DNA of 64,000 nucleotides, taken from contig NC_079883.1 of assembly GCF_029227915.1 (NCBI RefSeq), positions 18,416,001 to 18,480,000 of the forward strand, given 5' to 3'. The first letter of the stretch is position 1; each line of letters begins with the position of its first letter. Made by a program: the position numbers and the translations under genes. The notes under the pieces are model-generated. The model was not told the origin of the DNA and made no database searches. It worked only from the letters and a program-made list of their open reading frames with translations. The stretch comes from Hydractinia symbiolongicarpus (lineage: Eukaryota > Cnidaria > Hydrozoa > Anthoathecata > Hydractiniidae). Positions 12,602 through 25,100 of this stretch are shown here, one piece after another.

Positions 12602-13069
12602 TAAGGCCTTTATTAGGGTACAAGAGGCTATATTACTGCCCTTAGGGGCCTGTACCTGTAATTGACGGCGTTATAACGCCATGACACAATGGTAAACAAC
12701 TTGGAACGTCGTAGTCCATTGAGAGTGGAAGGATTAGACGAATAGTAACATGCGCAGGCACGTGGAACAACGCGAATTGGGTGTACGGCCTTTATTAGGC
12801 TGCAAAAGGTCATATTACAGCCTTTAGAGACCTGTACACGTGGTTGACGGTGTTATAAAGCTGTGGCGCAATTGCAAACAACTTGGGACGTCCTAGTCCA
12901 TTGAGAGTGGAAAGATTAGTTCGATCGTAACTTGCGCAGGCACGTGGAACAACGTGATTTATGTGTACGGTCTCTATTAGACAGCAAAAGGCCATACTAT
13001 AGCCTTTAGAGGCATGTACACGTGGCTGACTGTGTTATAAAGCCATGGCGCAATGGAAAACAACTTGGG

Positions 13070-14990
13070 ACTTCGTAGTCCTTTGAGAGTGGAAGGATAA
13101 GACCAATGATAACCTGCGCAGGCACGTGCAACCACGTGATATACGTGTAAGGCTTTTATTAGTGTACAAGAGGCTATATTACAGCCCTTAGGGGCTTGTA
13201 CGTGTGGCTGACGCTGTTATAAAGCCATGGCGCAATGGAAAACTACTTGGGACGTCGTAGTTCATTGAGAGTGGAAGGAGAAGACCAATGGTAACCTGCG
13301 CAGGCACGTGCAACCACGTGATATACGTGTAAGGCCTTTATTAGGCTGCAAGAGGCCATATTACAGTCGTTAGACGCATGTACTTGTAGTTAACGGTGTT
13401 ATAACGCCATGGCGCAATGGAAAACAACTTGGGACGTCGTAGTCCATTGAGAGTGGAAGGATAAGACCAATGGTAACCTGCACAGGCACGTGCAACCACG
13501 TGATATACCCTTTATTAGGGTACAAGAGGCTATATTACAGCCCTTAGGGGCCTGTACCTGTAATTGACGGCGTTATAACGCCATGACACAATGGTAAACA
13601 ACTTGGAACGTCGTAGTCCATTGAGAGTGGAACGATTAGACGAATAGTAACATGTGCAGGCACGTGGAACAACGCGAATTGGGTGTACGGCCTTTATTAG
13701 GCTGCAAAAGGTCATATTACAGCCTTTAGAGACCTGTACACGTGGTTGACGGTGTTATAAAGCTGTGGCGCAATGGAAAACGACTTGTGACGTCGTAGTC
13801 CATTGAGAGTGGAAGGGTTAGACCAATGGTAACCTGCGCAGGCACGTGGAACAACGTGATTTATGTATACGGACTTTATTAGGCCGCAAAAGGCCATATT
13901 ACAGCCTTTAGGGGTTTGTACACATGTTTGACGGTGTTGTAAAGCCGTGGCGCTATGGAAAACAACTTGGGACGTCGTAGTCCTTTGAGAGTGGAAGGAT
14001 AAGACCAATGATAACCTGCGCGGGCACGTGCAACCACGTGATATACGTGTAAGGCTTTTATTAGTGTACAAGAGGCTATATTACAGCCCTTAGGGGCTTG
14101 TACGTGTGGCTGACGCTGTTATAAAGCCATGGCGCAATGGAAAACTACTTGGGACGTCGTAGTTCATTGAGAGTGGAAGGAGAAGACCAATGGTAACCTG
14201 CGCAGGCACGTGCAACCACGTGATATACGTGTAAGGCCTTTATTAGGCTGCAAGAGGCCATATTACAGTCGTTAGACGCATGTACTTGTAGTTAACGGTG
14301 TTATAACGCCATGGCGCAATGGAAAACAACTTGGGACGTCGTAGTCCATTGAGAGTGGAAGGATAAGACCAATGGTAACCTGCACAGGCACGTGCAACCA
14401 CGTGATATACCCTTTATTAGGGTACAAGAGGCTATATTACAGCCCTTAGGGGCCTGTACCTGTAATTGACGGCGTTATAACGCCATGACACAATGGTAAA
14501 CAACTTGGAACGTCGTAGTCCATTGAGAGTGGAACGATTAGACGAATAGTAACATGCGCAGGCACGTGGAACAACGCGAATTGGGTGTACAGCCTTTATT
14601 AGGCTGCAAAAGGTCATATTACAGCCTTTAGAGACCTGTACACGTGGTTGACGGTGTTATAAAGCTGTGGCGCAATGGAAAACGACTTGTGACGTCGTAG
14701 TCCATTGAGAGTGGAAGGATTAGACCAATGGTAACCTGCGCAGGCACGTGGAACAACGTGATTTATGTATACGGACTTTATTAGGCCGCAAAAGGCCATA
14801 TTACAGCCTTTAGGGGTCTGTACACATATTTGACGGTGTTGTAAAGCCGTGGCGCTATGGAAAACAACTTGGGACGTCGTAGTTCTTTGAGAGTGGAAGG
14901 ATAAGACCAATGATAACCTGCGCAGGCACGTGCAACCACGTGATATACGTGTAAGGCCTTTATTAGTGTACAAGAAGCTATATTACAGCC
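13070..14990 (+). repeat. 902-bp higher-order repeat, about 2.1 copies
   Basis: A shift of 902 bp pairs 13530 with 14432 and 13712 with 14614. Five monomers would give 910; the missing 8 bp (GTGTAAGG lost between GATATAC and CCTTTATT) lies at about 13508 and 14410. The unit shares subtypes with the adjacent 910-bp HOR and overlaps its end, so it looks like a rearranged derivative that was itself duplicated. Confidence 0.87.
13405..13414. other. 10-bp palindrome CGCCATGGCG
   Basis: This perfect dyad lies immediately after GTTATAA in monomers ending AACGCCATGGCGC. Monomers with AAAGCCATGGCGC keep the 8-bp core GCCATGGC. Together with GTTAAC and GTTATAAC it makes the last third of the monomer rich in dyad symmetry. 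Confidence 0.8.
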
Positions 14991-15819
14991 CTTAGGGCTT
15001 GTACGTGTGGCTGACGCTGTTATAAAGTCATGGCGCAATGGAAAACTACTTGGGACGTCGTAGTTCATTGAGAGTGGAAGGATAAGACCAATGGTAACCT
15101 GTGCAGGCACGTGCAACCACTTGATATACGTGGAAGGTCTTTATTAGGCCGCAAGAGGCCATATTACAGTCGTTAGACGCATGTACTCGTAGTTAACGGT
15201 GTTATAACGCCATGACGTAACGGAAAACGGCTTGGGACGTCGTAGTCCATTGAGAGGGGAAGGATTAGACCAATGGTAACCTGTGCAGGCACGTGGAACA
15301 ACGTGATTCATGTATGCGGACTTTATTAGGCCGCAAAAGGCCATATTACAGCCTTTAGGGGCCTGTACACGTGTTTGACGGTGTTGTAAAGCCGTGGCGC
15401 TATGGAAAACAACTTGGGACTTCGTAGTCCTTTGAGAGTGGAAGGATAAGACCAATGATAACCTGCGCAGGCATGTGCAACCACGTGATATACGTGTAAG
15501 GCCCTTATTAGTGTACAAGAGGCTATATTACAGCCCCTAGGGGCTTGTACGTGGGGCTGACGCTGTTATAAAGCCATGGCGCAATGAAAAACTACTTGGG
15601 ACGTCGTAGTTCATTGAGAGTGGAAGGAGAAGACAAATGGTAACCTGCGCAGGCACGTGCAACCACGTGATATATGTGTAAGGCCTTTATTAGGCTGCAA
15701 AAGGCCATATTACAGTCGTTAGACGCATGTACCCGTAGTTAACGGTGTTATAACGCCATGGCGCAATAGAAAACAACTTGGGACGTCGTAGTCCATTGAG
15801 AGTGGAAGGATAAGACCAA
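14991..15819 (+). repeat. Copy of the block that precedes the 910-bp HOR
   Basis: This stretch pairs with about 9184-10012 at a shift of 5807 bp; 15144 and 9337 begin matching sequence with shared rare features (GGAAGGTCTTTATTAGG, ATGACGTAACGG, GAGAGGGGAAGG). The 910- and 902-bp arrays therefore sit between two copies of one segment. No gene. Confidence 0.75.
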
Positions 15820-18800
15820 TGGTAACCTGCGCAGGCACGTGCAACCAAGTGATATACGTGTAAGGCCTTTATTAGGGTACAAGAGGCTATATTACAGCCC
15901 TTAGTTGCCTGTACCTGTAATTGACGGCGTTATAACGCCATGACACAATGGTAAACAACTTGGAACGTCGTAGTCTATTGAGAGTGGAAGGATTAGACGA
16001 ATAGTAACCTGCGCAGGCACGTGGAACAACGCGAACTGGGTGTACGGCCTTTATTAGGCTGCAAAAGGTCATATTACAGCCTTTAGAGACCTGTACACGT
16101 GGTTGACGGTGTTATATAGCTGTGGCGCAATTGCAAACAACTTGGGACGTCTTAGTCCATTGAGAGTGGAAAGATTAGTCCGATCGTAACTTGCGCAGGC
16201 ACGTGGAACAACGTGATTTATTGTACGGCCTCTATTAGGCAGCAAAAGGCCATACTATAGCCTTTAGAGGCATGTACACGTGGCTGACTGTGTTATAAAG
16301 CCATGGCGCAATGAAAAACTACTTGGGACGTCGTAGTTCATTGAGAGTGGAAGGAGAAGACTAATGGTAACCTGCGCAGGCACGTGCAACCACGTGATAT
16401 ATGTGTGCCGCCTCTGTTAGGCAGCAAAAGGCCATACTATAGCCCTTAGAGGCCTGTACACGTGGCTGACTGTGTTATAAAGCCATGGCGCAATGGAAAT
16501 CCACTTGGGACGTCGTAGTCCTTTGAGAGTGGAAGGATAAGAACAATGATAACCTGCGCAGGCACGTGCAACCACGTAATATACGTGTAAGGCCTTCATT
16601 AGTGTACAAGAGGCTATATTACAGCCCTTAGGGGCTTGTACGTGTGGCTGACGCTGTTATAAAGCCATGGCGCAATGGAAAACTACTTGGGACGTCGTAG
16701 TTCATTGAGAGTGGAAGGAAAAGACCAATGGTAACCTGCGCAGGCACGTGCAACCACGTGATATATGTGTAAGGCCTTTATTAGGATACAAGAGGCTATA
16801 TTACAGCCTTTAGGGGCCTGTACACGTGTTTGACGGTGTTGTAAGGCCGTGGCGCTATGGAAAACAACTTGGGACTTCGTAGTCCTTTGAGAGTGGAAGG
16901 ATAAGACCAATGATAACCTGCACAGGCACGTGCAACCACCTGATATACGTGTAAGGCCTTTATTAGGCTACAAGAAGCCATATTACAGTCGTTAGACGCA
17001 TGTACTTGTAGTTAACGGTGTTATAACGCCATGGCGCAATGGAAAACGACTTATGACGTCGTAGTCCATTGAGAGTACATGGACTAGTCCGATCGTAATT
17101 TGGGCAGGCACGTGGAACTACGTGATTTATGTATGCGGCCTCTGTTAGGCAGCAAAAGGCCATACTTTAGAGGCCTGTACACGTGGCTGACTGTGTTATA
17201 AAGCCATGGCGCAATGGAAAACCAATTGGGACGTCGTAGTGCATTGAGAGTGGAAGGATTACACCAATGCTAACATGTGCAGGCACGTGCAACAACTTGA
17301 TATACGTGTAAGGCCTTTATTAGGCCGCAAGAGGCCATATTACAGTCGTTAGACGCATGTACTCGTAGTTAACGGTGTTATAACGCCATGGCGCAACGGA
17401 AAACGACTTGGGACGTCGTAGTCCATTAAGAGGGGAAGGATTAGACCAATGGTAACTTGCGCAGGAACGTGCAACCACGTGATGTACGTGTAAGGCCTTT
17501 ATTAGGGTACAAGAGGCTATATTACAGCCGTTAGGGGCCTGTGCGCGTGGCTGACGCTGTTATAAAGCTATGGCGCAATGGAAAACAACTTGGGACGTCG
17601 TAGTCCATTGAAAGTGGAAGGATAAGACCAATGGTAAACTGCGCAGGCACGTGGAACAACGTCATTTATGTATACGGACTTTATTAGGGCGCAAAAGGCC
17701 ATATTACAGCCTTTAGGGGCCTGTACACGTGGTTGACGGCGTTATAACGCCATGACACAATGGTAAACAACTTGGAACGTCGTAGTCCATTGAGAGTGGA
17801 AGGATTAGACGAATAGTAACATGCGCAGGCACGTGGAACAACGCAAATTGGGTGTACGGCCTTTGTTAGGCTGTAAAAGGTCATGTTACAGCCTTTAGAG
17901 ACCTGTACACGTGGTTGACGGTGTTATAAATCCATGGCGCAATGGAAAACCACTTGGGACGTCGTAGTGCATGGAGAGTGGAAGGATTACACCAATGCTA
18001 ACATGTGCAGGCACGTGCAACCACTTGATATACGTGTAAGGCCTTTATTAGGCCGCAAGAGGCCATATTACAGTCGTTAGACGCATGTACTTGTAGTTAA
18101 CGGTGTTATAACGCCATGGCGCAACGGAAAACGACTTGGGACGTCGTAGTCCATTGAGAGGGGAAGGATTAGACCAATGGTAACTTGCGCAGGAACGTGC
18201 AACCACGTGATATACGTGTAAGGCCCTTATTAGTGTACAAGAGGCTATATTACAGCCCTTAGGGGCTTGTACGTGTGGCTGACGCTGTTATAAAGCCATG
18301 GCGCAATGAAAAACTACTTGGGATGTCGTAGTTCATTGAGAGTGGAAGGAGAAGACTAATGGTAACCTGCGCAGGCACGTGCAACCAAGTGATATACGTG
18401 TAAGGCCTTTATTAGGGTACAAGAGGCTATATTACAGCCCTTAGTTGCCTGTACTTGTAATTGACGGCGTTATAACGCCATGACACAATGGTAAACAACT
18501 TGGAACGTCGTAGTCTATTGAGAGTGGAAGGATTAGACGAATAGTAACCTGCGCAGGCACGTGGAACAACGCGAACTGGGTGTACGGCCTTTATTAGGCT
18601 GCAAAAGGTCATATTACAGCCTTTAGAGACCTGTACACGTGGTTGACGGTGTTATAAAGCTGTGGCGCAATTGCAAACAACTTGGGACGTCTTAGTCCAT
18701 TGAGAGTGGAAAGATTAGTCCGATCGTAACTTGCGCAGGCACGTGGAACAACGTGATTTATTGTACGGCCTCTATTAGGCAGCAAAAGGCCATACTATAG

Positions 18801-21800
18801 CCTTTAGAGGCATGTACACGTGGCTGACTGTGTTATAAAGCCATGGCGCAATGAAAAACTACTTGGGACGTCGTAGTTCATTGAGAGTGGAAGGAGAAGA
18901 CTAATGGTAACCTGCGCAGGCACGTGCAACCACGTGATATATGTGTGCCGCCTCTGTTAGGCAGCAAAAGGCCATACTATAGCCCTTAGAGGCCTGTACA
19001 CGTGGCTGACTGTGTTATAAAGCCATGGCGCAATGGAAATCCACTTGGGACGTCGTAGTCCTTTGAGAGTGGAAGGATAAGAACAATGATAACCTGCGCA
19101 GGCACGTGCAACCACGTAATATACGTGTAAGGCCTTCATTAGTGTACAAGAGGCTATATTACAGCCCTTAGGGGCTTGTACGTGTGGCTGACGCTGTTAT
19201 AAAGCCATGGCGCAATGGAAAACTACTTGGGACGTCGTAGTTCATTGAGAGTGGAAGGAAAAGACCAATGGTAACCTGCGCAGGCACGTGCAACCACGTG
19301 ATATATGTGTAAGGCCTTTATTAGGATACAAGAGGCTATATTACAGCCTTTAGGGGCCTGTACACGTGTTTGACGGTGTTGTAAGGCCGTGGCGCTATGG
19401 AAAACAACTTGGGACTTCGTAGTCCTTTGAGAGTGGAAGGATAAGACCAATGATAACCTGCACAGGCACGTGCAACCACCTGATATACGTGTAAGGCCTT
19501 TATTAGGCTACAAGAAGCCATATTACAGTCGTTAGACGCATGTACTTGTAGTTAACGGTGTTATAACGCCATGGCGCAATGGAAAACGACTTATGACGTC
19601 GTAGTCCATTGAGAGTACATGGACTAGTCCGATCGTAATTTGGGCAGGCACGTGGAACTACGTGATTTATGTATGCGGCCTCTGTTAGGCAGCAAAAGGC
19701 CATACTTTAGAGGCCTGTACACGTGGCTGACTGTGTTATAAAGCCATGGCGCAATGGAAAACCAATTGGGACGTCGTAGTGCATTGAGAGTGGAAGGATT
19801 ACACCAATGCTAACATGTGCAGGCACGTGCAACAACTTGATATACGTGTAAGGCCTTTATTAGGCCGCAAGAGGCCATATTACAGTCGTTAGACGCATGT
19901 ACTCGTAGTTAACGGTGTTATAACGCCATGGCGCAACGGAAAACGACTTGGGACGTCGTAGTCCATTAAGAGGGGAAGGATTAGACCAATGGTAACTTGC
20001 GCAGGAACGTGCAACCACGTGATGTACGTGTAAGGCCTTTATTAGGGTACAAGAGGCTATATTACAGCCGTTAGGGGCCTGTGCGCGTGGCTGACGCTGT
20101 TATAAAGCTATGGCGCAATGGAAAACAACTTGGGACGTCGTAGTCCATTGAAAGTGGAAGGATAAGACCAATGGTAAACTGCGCAGGCACGTGGAACAAC
20201 GTCATTTATGTATACGGACTTTATTAGGGCGCAAAAGGCCATATTACAGCCTTTAGGGGCCTGTACACGTGGTTGACGGCGTTATAACGCCATGACACAA
20301 TGGTAAACAACTTGGAACGTCGTAGTCCATTGAGAGTGGAAGGATTAGACGAATAGTAACATGCGCAGGCACGTGGAACAACGCAAATTGGGTGTACGGC
20401 CTTTGTTAGGCTGTAAAAGGTCATGTTACAGCCTTTAGAGACCTGTACACGTGGTTGACGGTGTTATAAATCCATGGCGCAATGGAAAACCACTTGGGAC
20501 GTTGTAGTGCATGGAGAGTGGAAGGATTACACCAATGCTAACATGTGCAGGCACGTGCAACCACTTGATATACGTGTAAGGCCTTTATTAGGCCGCAAGA
20601 GGCGATATTACAGTCGTTAGACGCATGTACTTGTAGTTAACGGTGTTATAACGCCATGGCGCAACGGAAAACGACTTGGGACGTCGTAGTCCATTGAGAG
20701 GGGAAGGATTAGACCAATGGTAACTTGCGCAGGAACGTGCAACCACGTGATATACGTGTAAGGCCCTTATTAGTGTACAAGAGGCTATATTACAGCCCTT
20801 AGGGGCTTGTACGTGTGGCTGACGCTGTTATAAAGCCATGGCGCAATGAAAAACTACTTGGGATGTCGTAGTTCATTGAGAGTGGAAGGAGAAGACTAAT
20901 GGTAACCTGCGCAGGCACGTGCAACCAAGTGATATACGTGTAAGGCCTTTATTAGGGTACAAGAGGCTATATTACAGCCCTTAGTTGCCTGTACCTGTAA
21001 TTGACGGCGTTATAACGCCATGACACAATGGTAAACAACTTGGAACGTCGTAGTCTATTGAGAGTGGAAGGATTAGACGAATAGTAACCTGCGCAGGCAC
21101 GTGGAACAACGCGAACTGGGTGTACGGCCTTTATTAGGCTGCAAAAGGTCATATTACAGCCTTTAGAGACCTGTACACGTGGTTGACGGTGTTATAAAGC
21201 TGTGGCGCAATTGCAAACAACTTGGGACGTCTTAGTCCATTGAGAGTGGAAAGATTAGTCCGATCGTAACTTGCGCAGGCACGTGGAACAACGTGATTTA
21301 TTGTACGGCCTCTATTAGGCAGCAAAAGGCCATACTATAGCCTTTAGAGGCATGTACACGTGGCTGACTGTGTTATAAAGCCATGGCGCAATGAAAAACT
21401 ACTTGGGACGTCGTAGTTCATTGAGAGTGGAAGGAGAAGACTAATGGTAACCTGCGCAGGCACGTGCAACCACGTGATATATGTGTGCCGCCTCTGTTAG
21501 GCAGCAAAAGGCCATACTATAGCCCTTAGAGGCCTGTACACGTGGCTGACTGTGTTATAAAGCCATGGCGCAATGGAAATCCACTTGGGACGTCGTAGTC
21601 CTTTGAGAGTGGAAGGATAAGAACAATGATAACCTGCGCAGGCACGTGCAACCACGTAATATACGTGTAAGGCCTTCATTAGTGTACAAGAGGCTATATT
21701 ACAGCCCTTAGGGGCTTGTACGTGTGGCTGACGCTGTTATAAAGCCATGGCGCAATGGAAAACTACTTGGGACGTCGTAGTTCATTGAGAGTGGAAGGAA

Positions 21801-22178
21801 AAGACCAATGGTAACCTGCGCAGGCACGTGCAACCACGTGATATATGTGTAAGGCCTTTATTAGGATACAAGAGGCTATATTACAGCCTTTAGGGGCCTG
21901 TACACGTGTTTGACGGTGTTGTAAGGCCGTGGCGCTATGGAAAACAACTTGGGACTTCGTAGTCCTTTGAGAGTGGAAGGATAAGACCAATGATAACCTG
22001 CACAGGCACGTGCAACCACCTGATATACGTGTAAGGCCTTTATTAGGCTACAAGAAGCCATATTACAGTCGTTAGACGCATGTACTTGTAGTTAACGGTG
22101 TTATAACGCCATGGCGCAATGGAAAACGACTTATGACGTCGTAGTCCATTGAGAGTACATGGACTAGTCCGATCGTAA
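15820..22178 (+). repeat. 2540-bp higher-order repeat, about 2.5 copies
   Basis: Positions 15887/18427/20967 and 16417/18957/21497 are equivalent, a shift of 2540 bp. Fourteen monomers would give 2548; the shortfall is a 1-bp loss at 16221/18761/21301 and a 7-bp loss at 17167/19707. Copies are almost identical. I noticed only isolated changes, such as TATATAGC near 16115 against TATAAAGC near 18655, and GTTGTAG near 20503 against GTCGTAG near 17963. This implies very recent amplification. Confidence 0.9.
17161..17172. other. 7-bp deletion in CATACTATAGCCTTTAGAGG
   Basis: The sequence reads CATACTTTAGAGG. The deletion recurs at 19701 in the next HOR copy and is absent in the third, partial copy, where the HOR match has already ended. 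Confidence 0.85.
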
Positions 22179-25100
22179 CTTGCGCAGGCACGTGGATCTA
22201 CGTGATTCATGTGTACGGCCTCTATTAGGCAGCAAAAGGCCATGCTATAGACTTTAGAGGCCTGTACACGTGGCTGACTGTGTTATAAAGCCGTGTCGCA
22301 ATGGAAAACCACTTGGGACGTTGTAGTCCATTGAGAGTGGAAGAATTACACCAATGCTAACCTGTGCAGGCACGTGCAACCACTTGATATACGTGAAAGG
22401 TCTTTATTAAGCTGCAAGAGGCCATACTACAGTCGTTAGACGCATGTATTTGTAGTTAACGGTGTTATAACGCCATGGCGCAACGGAAAACGACTTGTGA
22501 CGTCGTAGTCCATTGAGAGTGGAAGAATTAGACCAATGGTAACCGGCGCAGGCACGTGGAACAACGTGATTTATGTATACGGACTTTATTAGGCCGCAAA
22601 AGGCTATATTACAGCCTTTAGAGACCTGTACACGTGGTTGACGGTGTTATAAAGCTGTGGCGCAATTGGAAACAACTTGGGACGTCGTAGTCTATTGAGA
22701 GTACATGGACTAGTCCGATCGTAACTTGCGCAGGCACGTGGATCTACGTGATTCATGTGTACGGGCTCTATTAGGCAGCAAAAGGCCATGCTATAGACTT
22801 TAGAGGCCTGTACACGTGGCTGACTGTGTTATAAAGCCGTGTCGCAATGGAAAACCACTTGGGACGTTGTAGTCCATTGAGAGTGGAAGAATTACACCAA
22901 TGCTGACCTGTGCATGCACGTGCAACCACGTGATATACGTGTAAGGCCTTTAATAGGCTGCAAGAGGCCATATTGCAGTCGTTAGACGCATGTACTCGTA
23001 GTTAACGGTGTTATAACGCCATGGCGCAATGGAAAACGACTTGGAACGTCGTAGTCCATTGAGAGTGGAAGGATTAGACCAATGGTAACCTGCGCAGGCA
23101 CGTGGAACAACGTGATTTATGTATACCGACTTTATTAAGCTGCAAAAGGCCATATTACAGCCTTTAGGAGCCTGTACACGTGGTTGACGGTGTTGTAAAG
23201 CCGTGGCGCTATGGAAAACTACTTGAGACATCATAGTGCATTGAGAGTGGAAGGATAAGACCAATGATAACCTGCGCAGGCACGTGCAACCACGTCATAT
23301 ACGTGTAAGGCCTTTATTAGGCTACAAGAGGCTATATTACAGACCTTAGGGGCCTGTACACGTGGCTGACGGTGTTATAAAGCCATGGCGCAATGAAAAA
23401 TCACTTGAGACGTCGTAGTCCATTGAGAGTGGAAGGATTAGACCAATGGTAACTTGCGCAGGAACGTGCAACCACGTGATGTACGTGTATGGCCTTTATT
23501 AGGCTGTAAAAGGTCATATTACAGACCTTAGGGGCCTGTACACGTGGCTGACGGTGTTATAAAGCCATGGCGCAATGAAAAATCACTTGAGACATCATAG
23601 TGCATTGAGAGTGGAAGGATAAGACCAATGATAACCTGCGCAGGCACGTGCAACCACGTCATATACGTGTATGGCCTTTATTAGGCTGTAAAAGGTCATA
23701 TTACAGCCTTTAGAGACCTGTACACGTGGTTGACGGTGTTATAAAGCTGTGGCGCAATTTCAAACAACTTGGGACGTCTTAGTCCATTGAGAGTGGAAGG
23801 ATTAGACCAATGGTTACCTGCGCAGGCACGTGGAACAACGTCATTTATGTATACGGACTTTATTAGGGCGCAAAAGGCCATATTACAGCCTTTAGGGGCC
23901 TGTACACGTGGTTGACGGTCTTATAACGCCGTGGCGCTATGGAAAACAACTTGGGACGTCGTAGTCCATTGAGAGTGGAAGGATAAGACCAATGCTAACC
24001 TGCGCAGGCACGTGCAACCACGTGATATATGTGTAAGGCCTTTATTAGGCTGCAAAAGGCCATATTACAGTCGTTAGACGCATGTACCCGTAGTTGACGG
24101 TGTTATACCGCCATGGCGCAATGGAAACCAACTTGGGACGTCGTAGTCCATTGAGAGTGGAAGGATAAGACCAATGGTAAACTGCGCAGGCACGTGGAAC
24201 AACGTCATTTATGTATACGGACTTTATTAGGGCGCAAAAGGCCATATTACAGCCTTTAGGGGCCTGTACACGTGGTTGACGGTCTTATAACGCCGTGGCG
24301 CTATGGAAAACAACTTGGGACGTCGTAGTCCATTGAGAGTGGAAGGATAAGACCAATGCTAACCTGCGCAGGCACGTGCAACCACGTGATATACGTGTAA
24401 GGCCTTTATTAGGCTGCAAGAGGCCATATTACAGTCGTTAGACGCATGTACTTGTAGTTAACGGTGTTATAAAGCCATGGCGCAATGGAAAACGACTTGT
24501 GACGTCGTAGTCCATTGAGAGTGGAAGGATTAGACAAATGGTAACCTGCGCAGGCACGTGGAACAACGTGATTTATGTATACGGATTTTATTAGGCCGCA
24601 AAAGGCCATATTACAGCCTTTAGGGGCCTGTACACGTGTTTGACGGTGTTGTAAAGCCGTGGCGCTATGGAAAACCACTTGGGACTTCGTAGTCCTTTGA
24701 GAGTGGAAGGATAAGACCAATGCTAACCTGCGCAGGCACGTGCAACCACGTGATATATGTGTAAGGCCTTTATTAGGCTGCAAAAGGCCATATTACAGTC
24801 GTTAGACGCATGTACCCGTAGTTAACGGTGTTATAACGCCATGGCGCAATGGAAGACAACTTGGGACGTCGTAGTCCATTGAAAGTGGAAGGATAAGACC
24901 AATGCTAACCTGCGCAGGCACGTGCAACCACGTGATATACTTGTAAGGCCTTTATTAGGCTGCAAGAGGCCATATTACAGTCGTTAGACGCATGTACTTG
25001 TAGTTAACGGTGTTATAACGCCATGGCGCAATGGAAAACGACTTGTGACGTCGTAGTCCATTGAGAGTGGAAGGATAAGACCAATGCTAACCTGCGCAGG

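Larger units (their letters stand above)
10082..13246 (+). repeat. 910-bp higher-order repeat, about 3.5 copies
   Basis: Exactly five 182-bp monomers per unit; 10513/11423/12333, 10808/11718/12628 and 10990/11900/12810 are equivalent points. Shared markers are TGCACAGG (10749, 11659, 12569), TATTACTGCCC and CCTAGTCC. Copies two to four are nearly identical, with single changes such as GAGAGTTGAAGG near 11450 against GAGAGTGGAAGG. The first partial copy is slightly more divergent. Confidence 0.9.
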
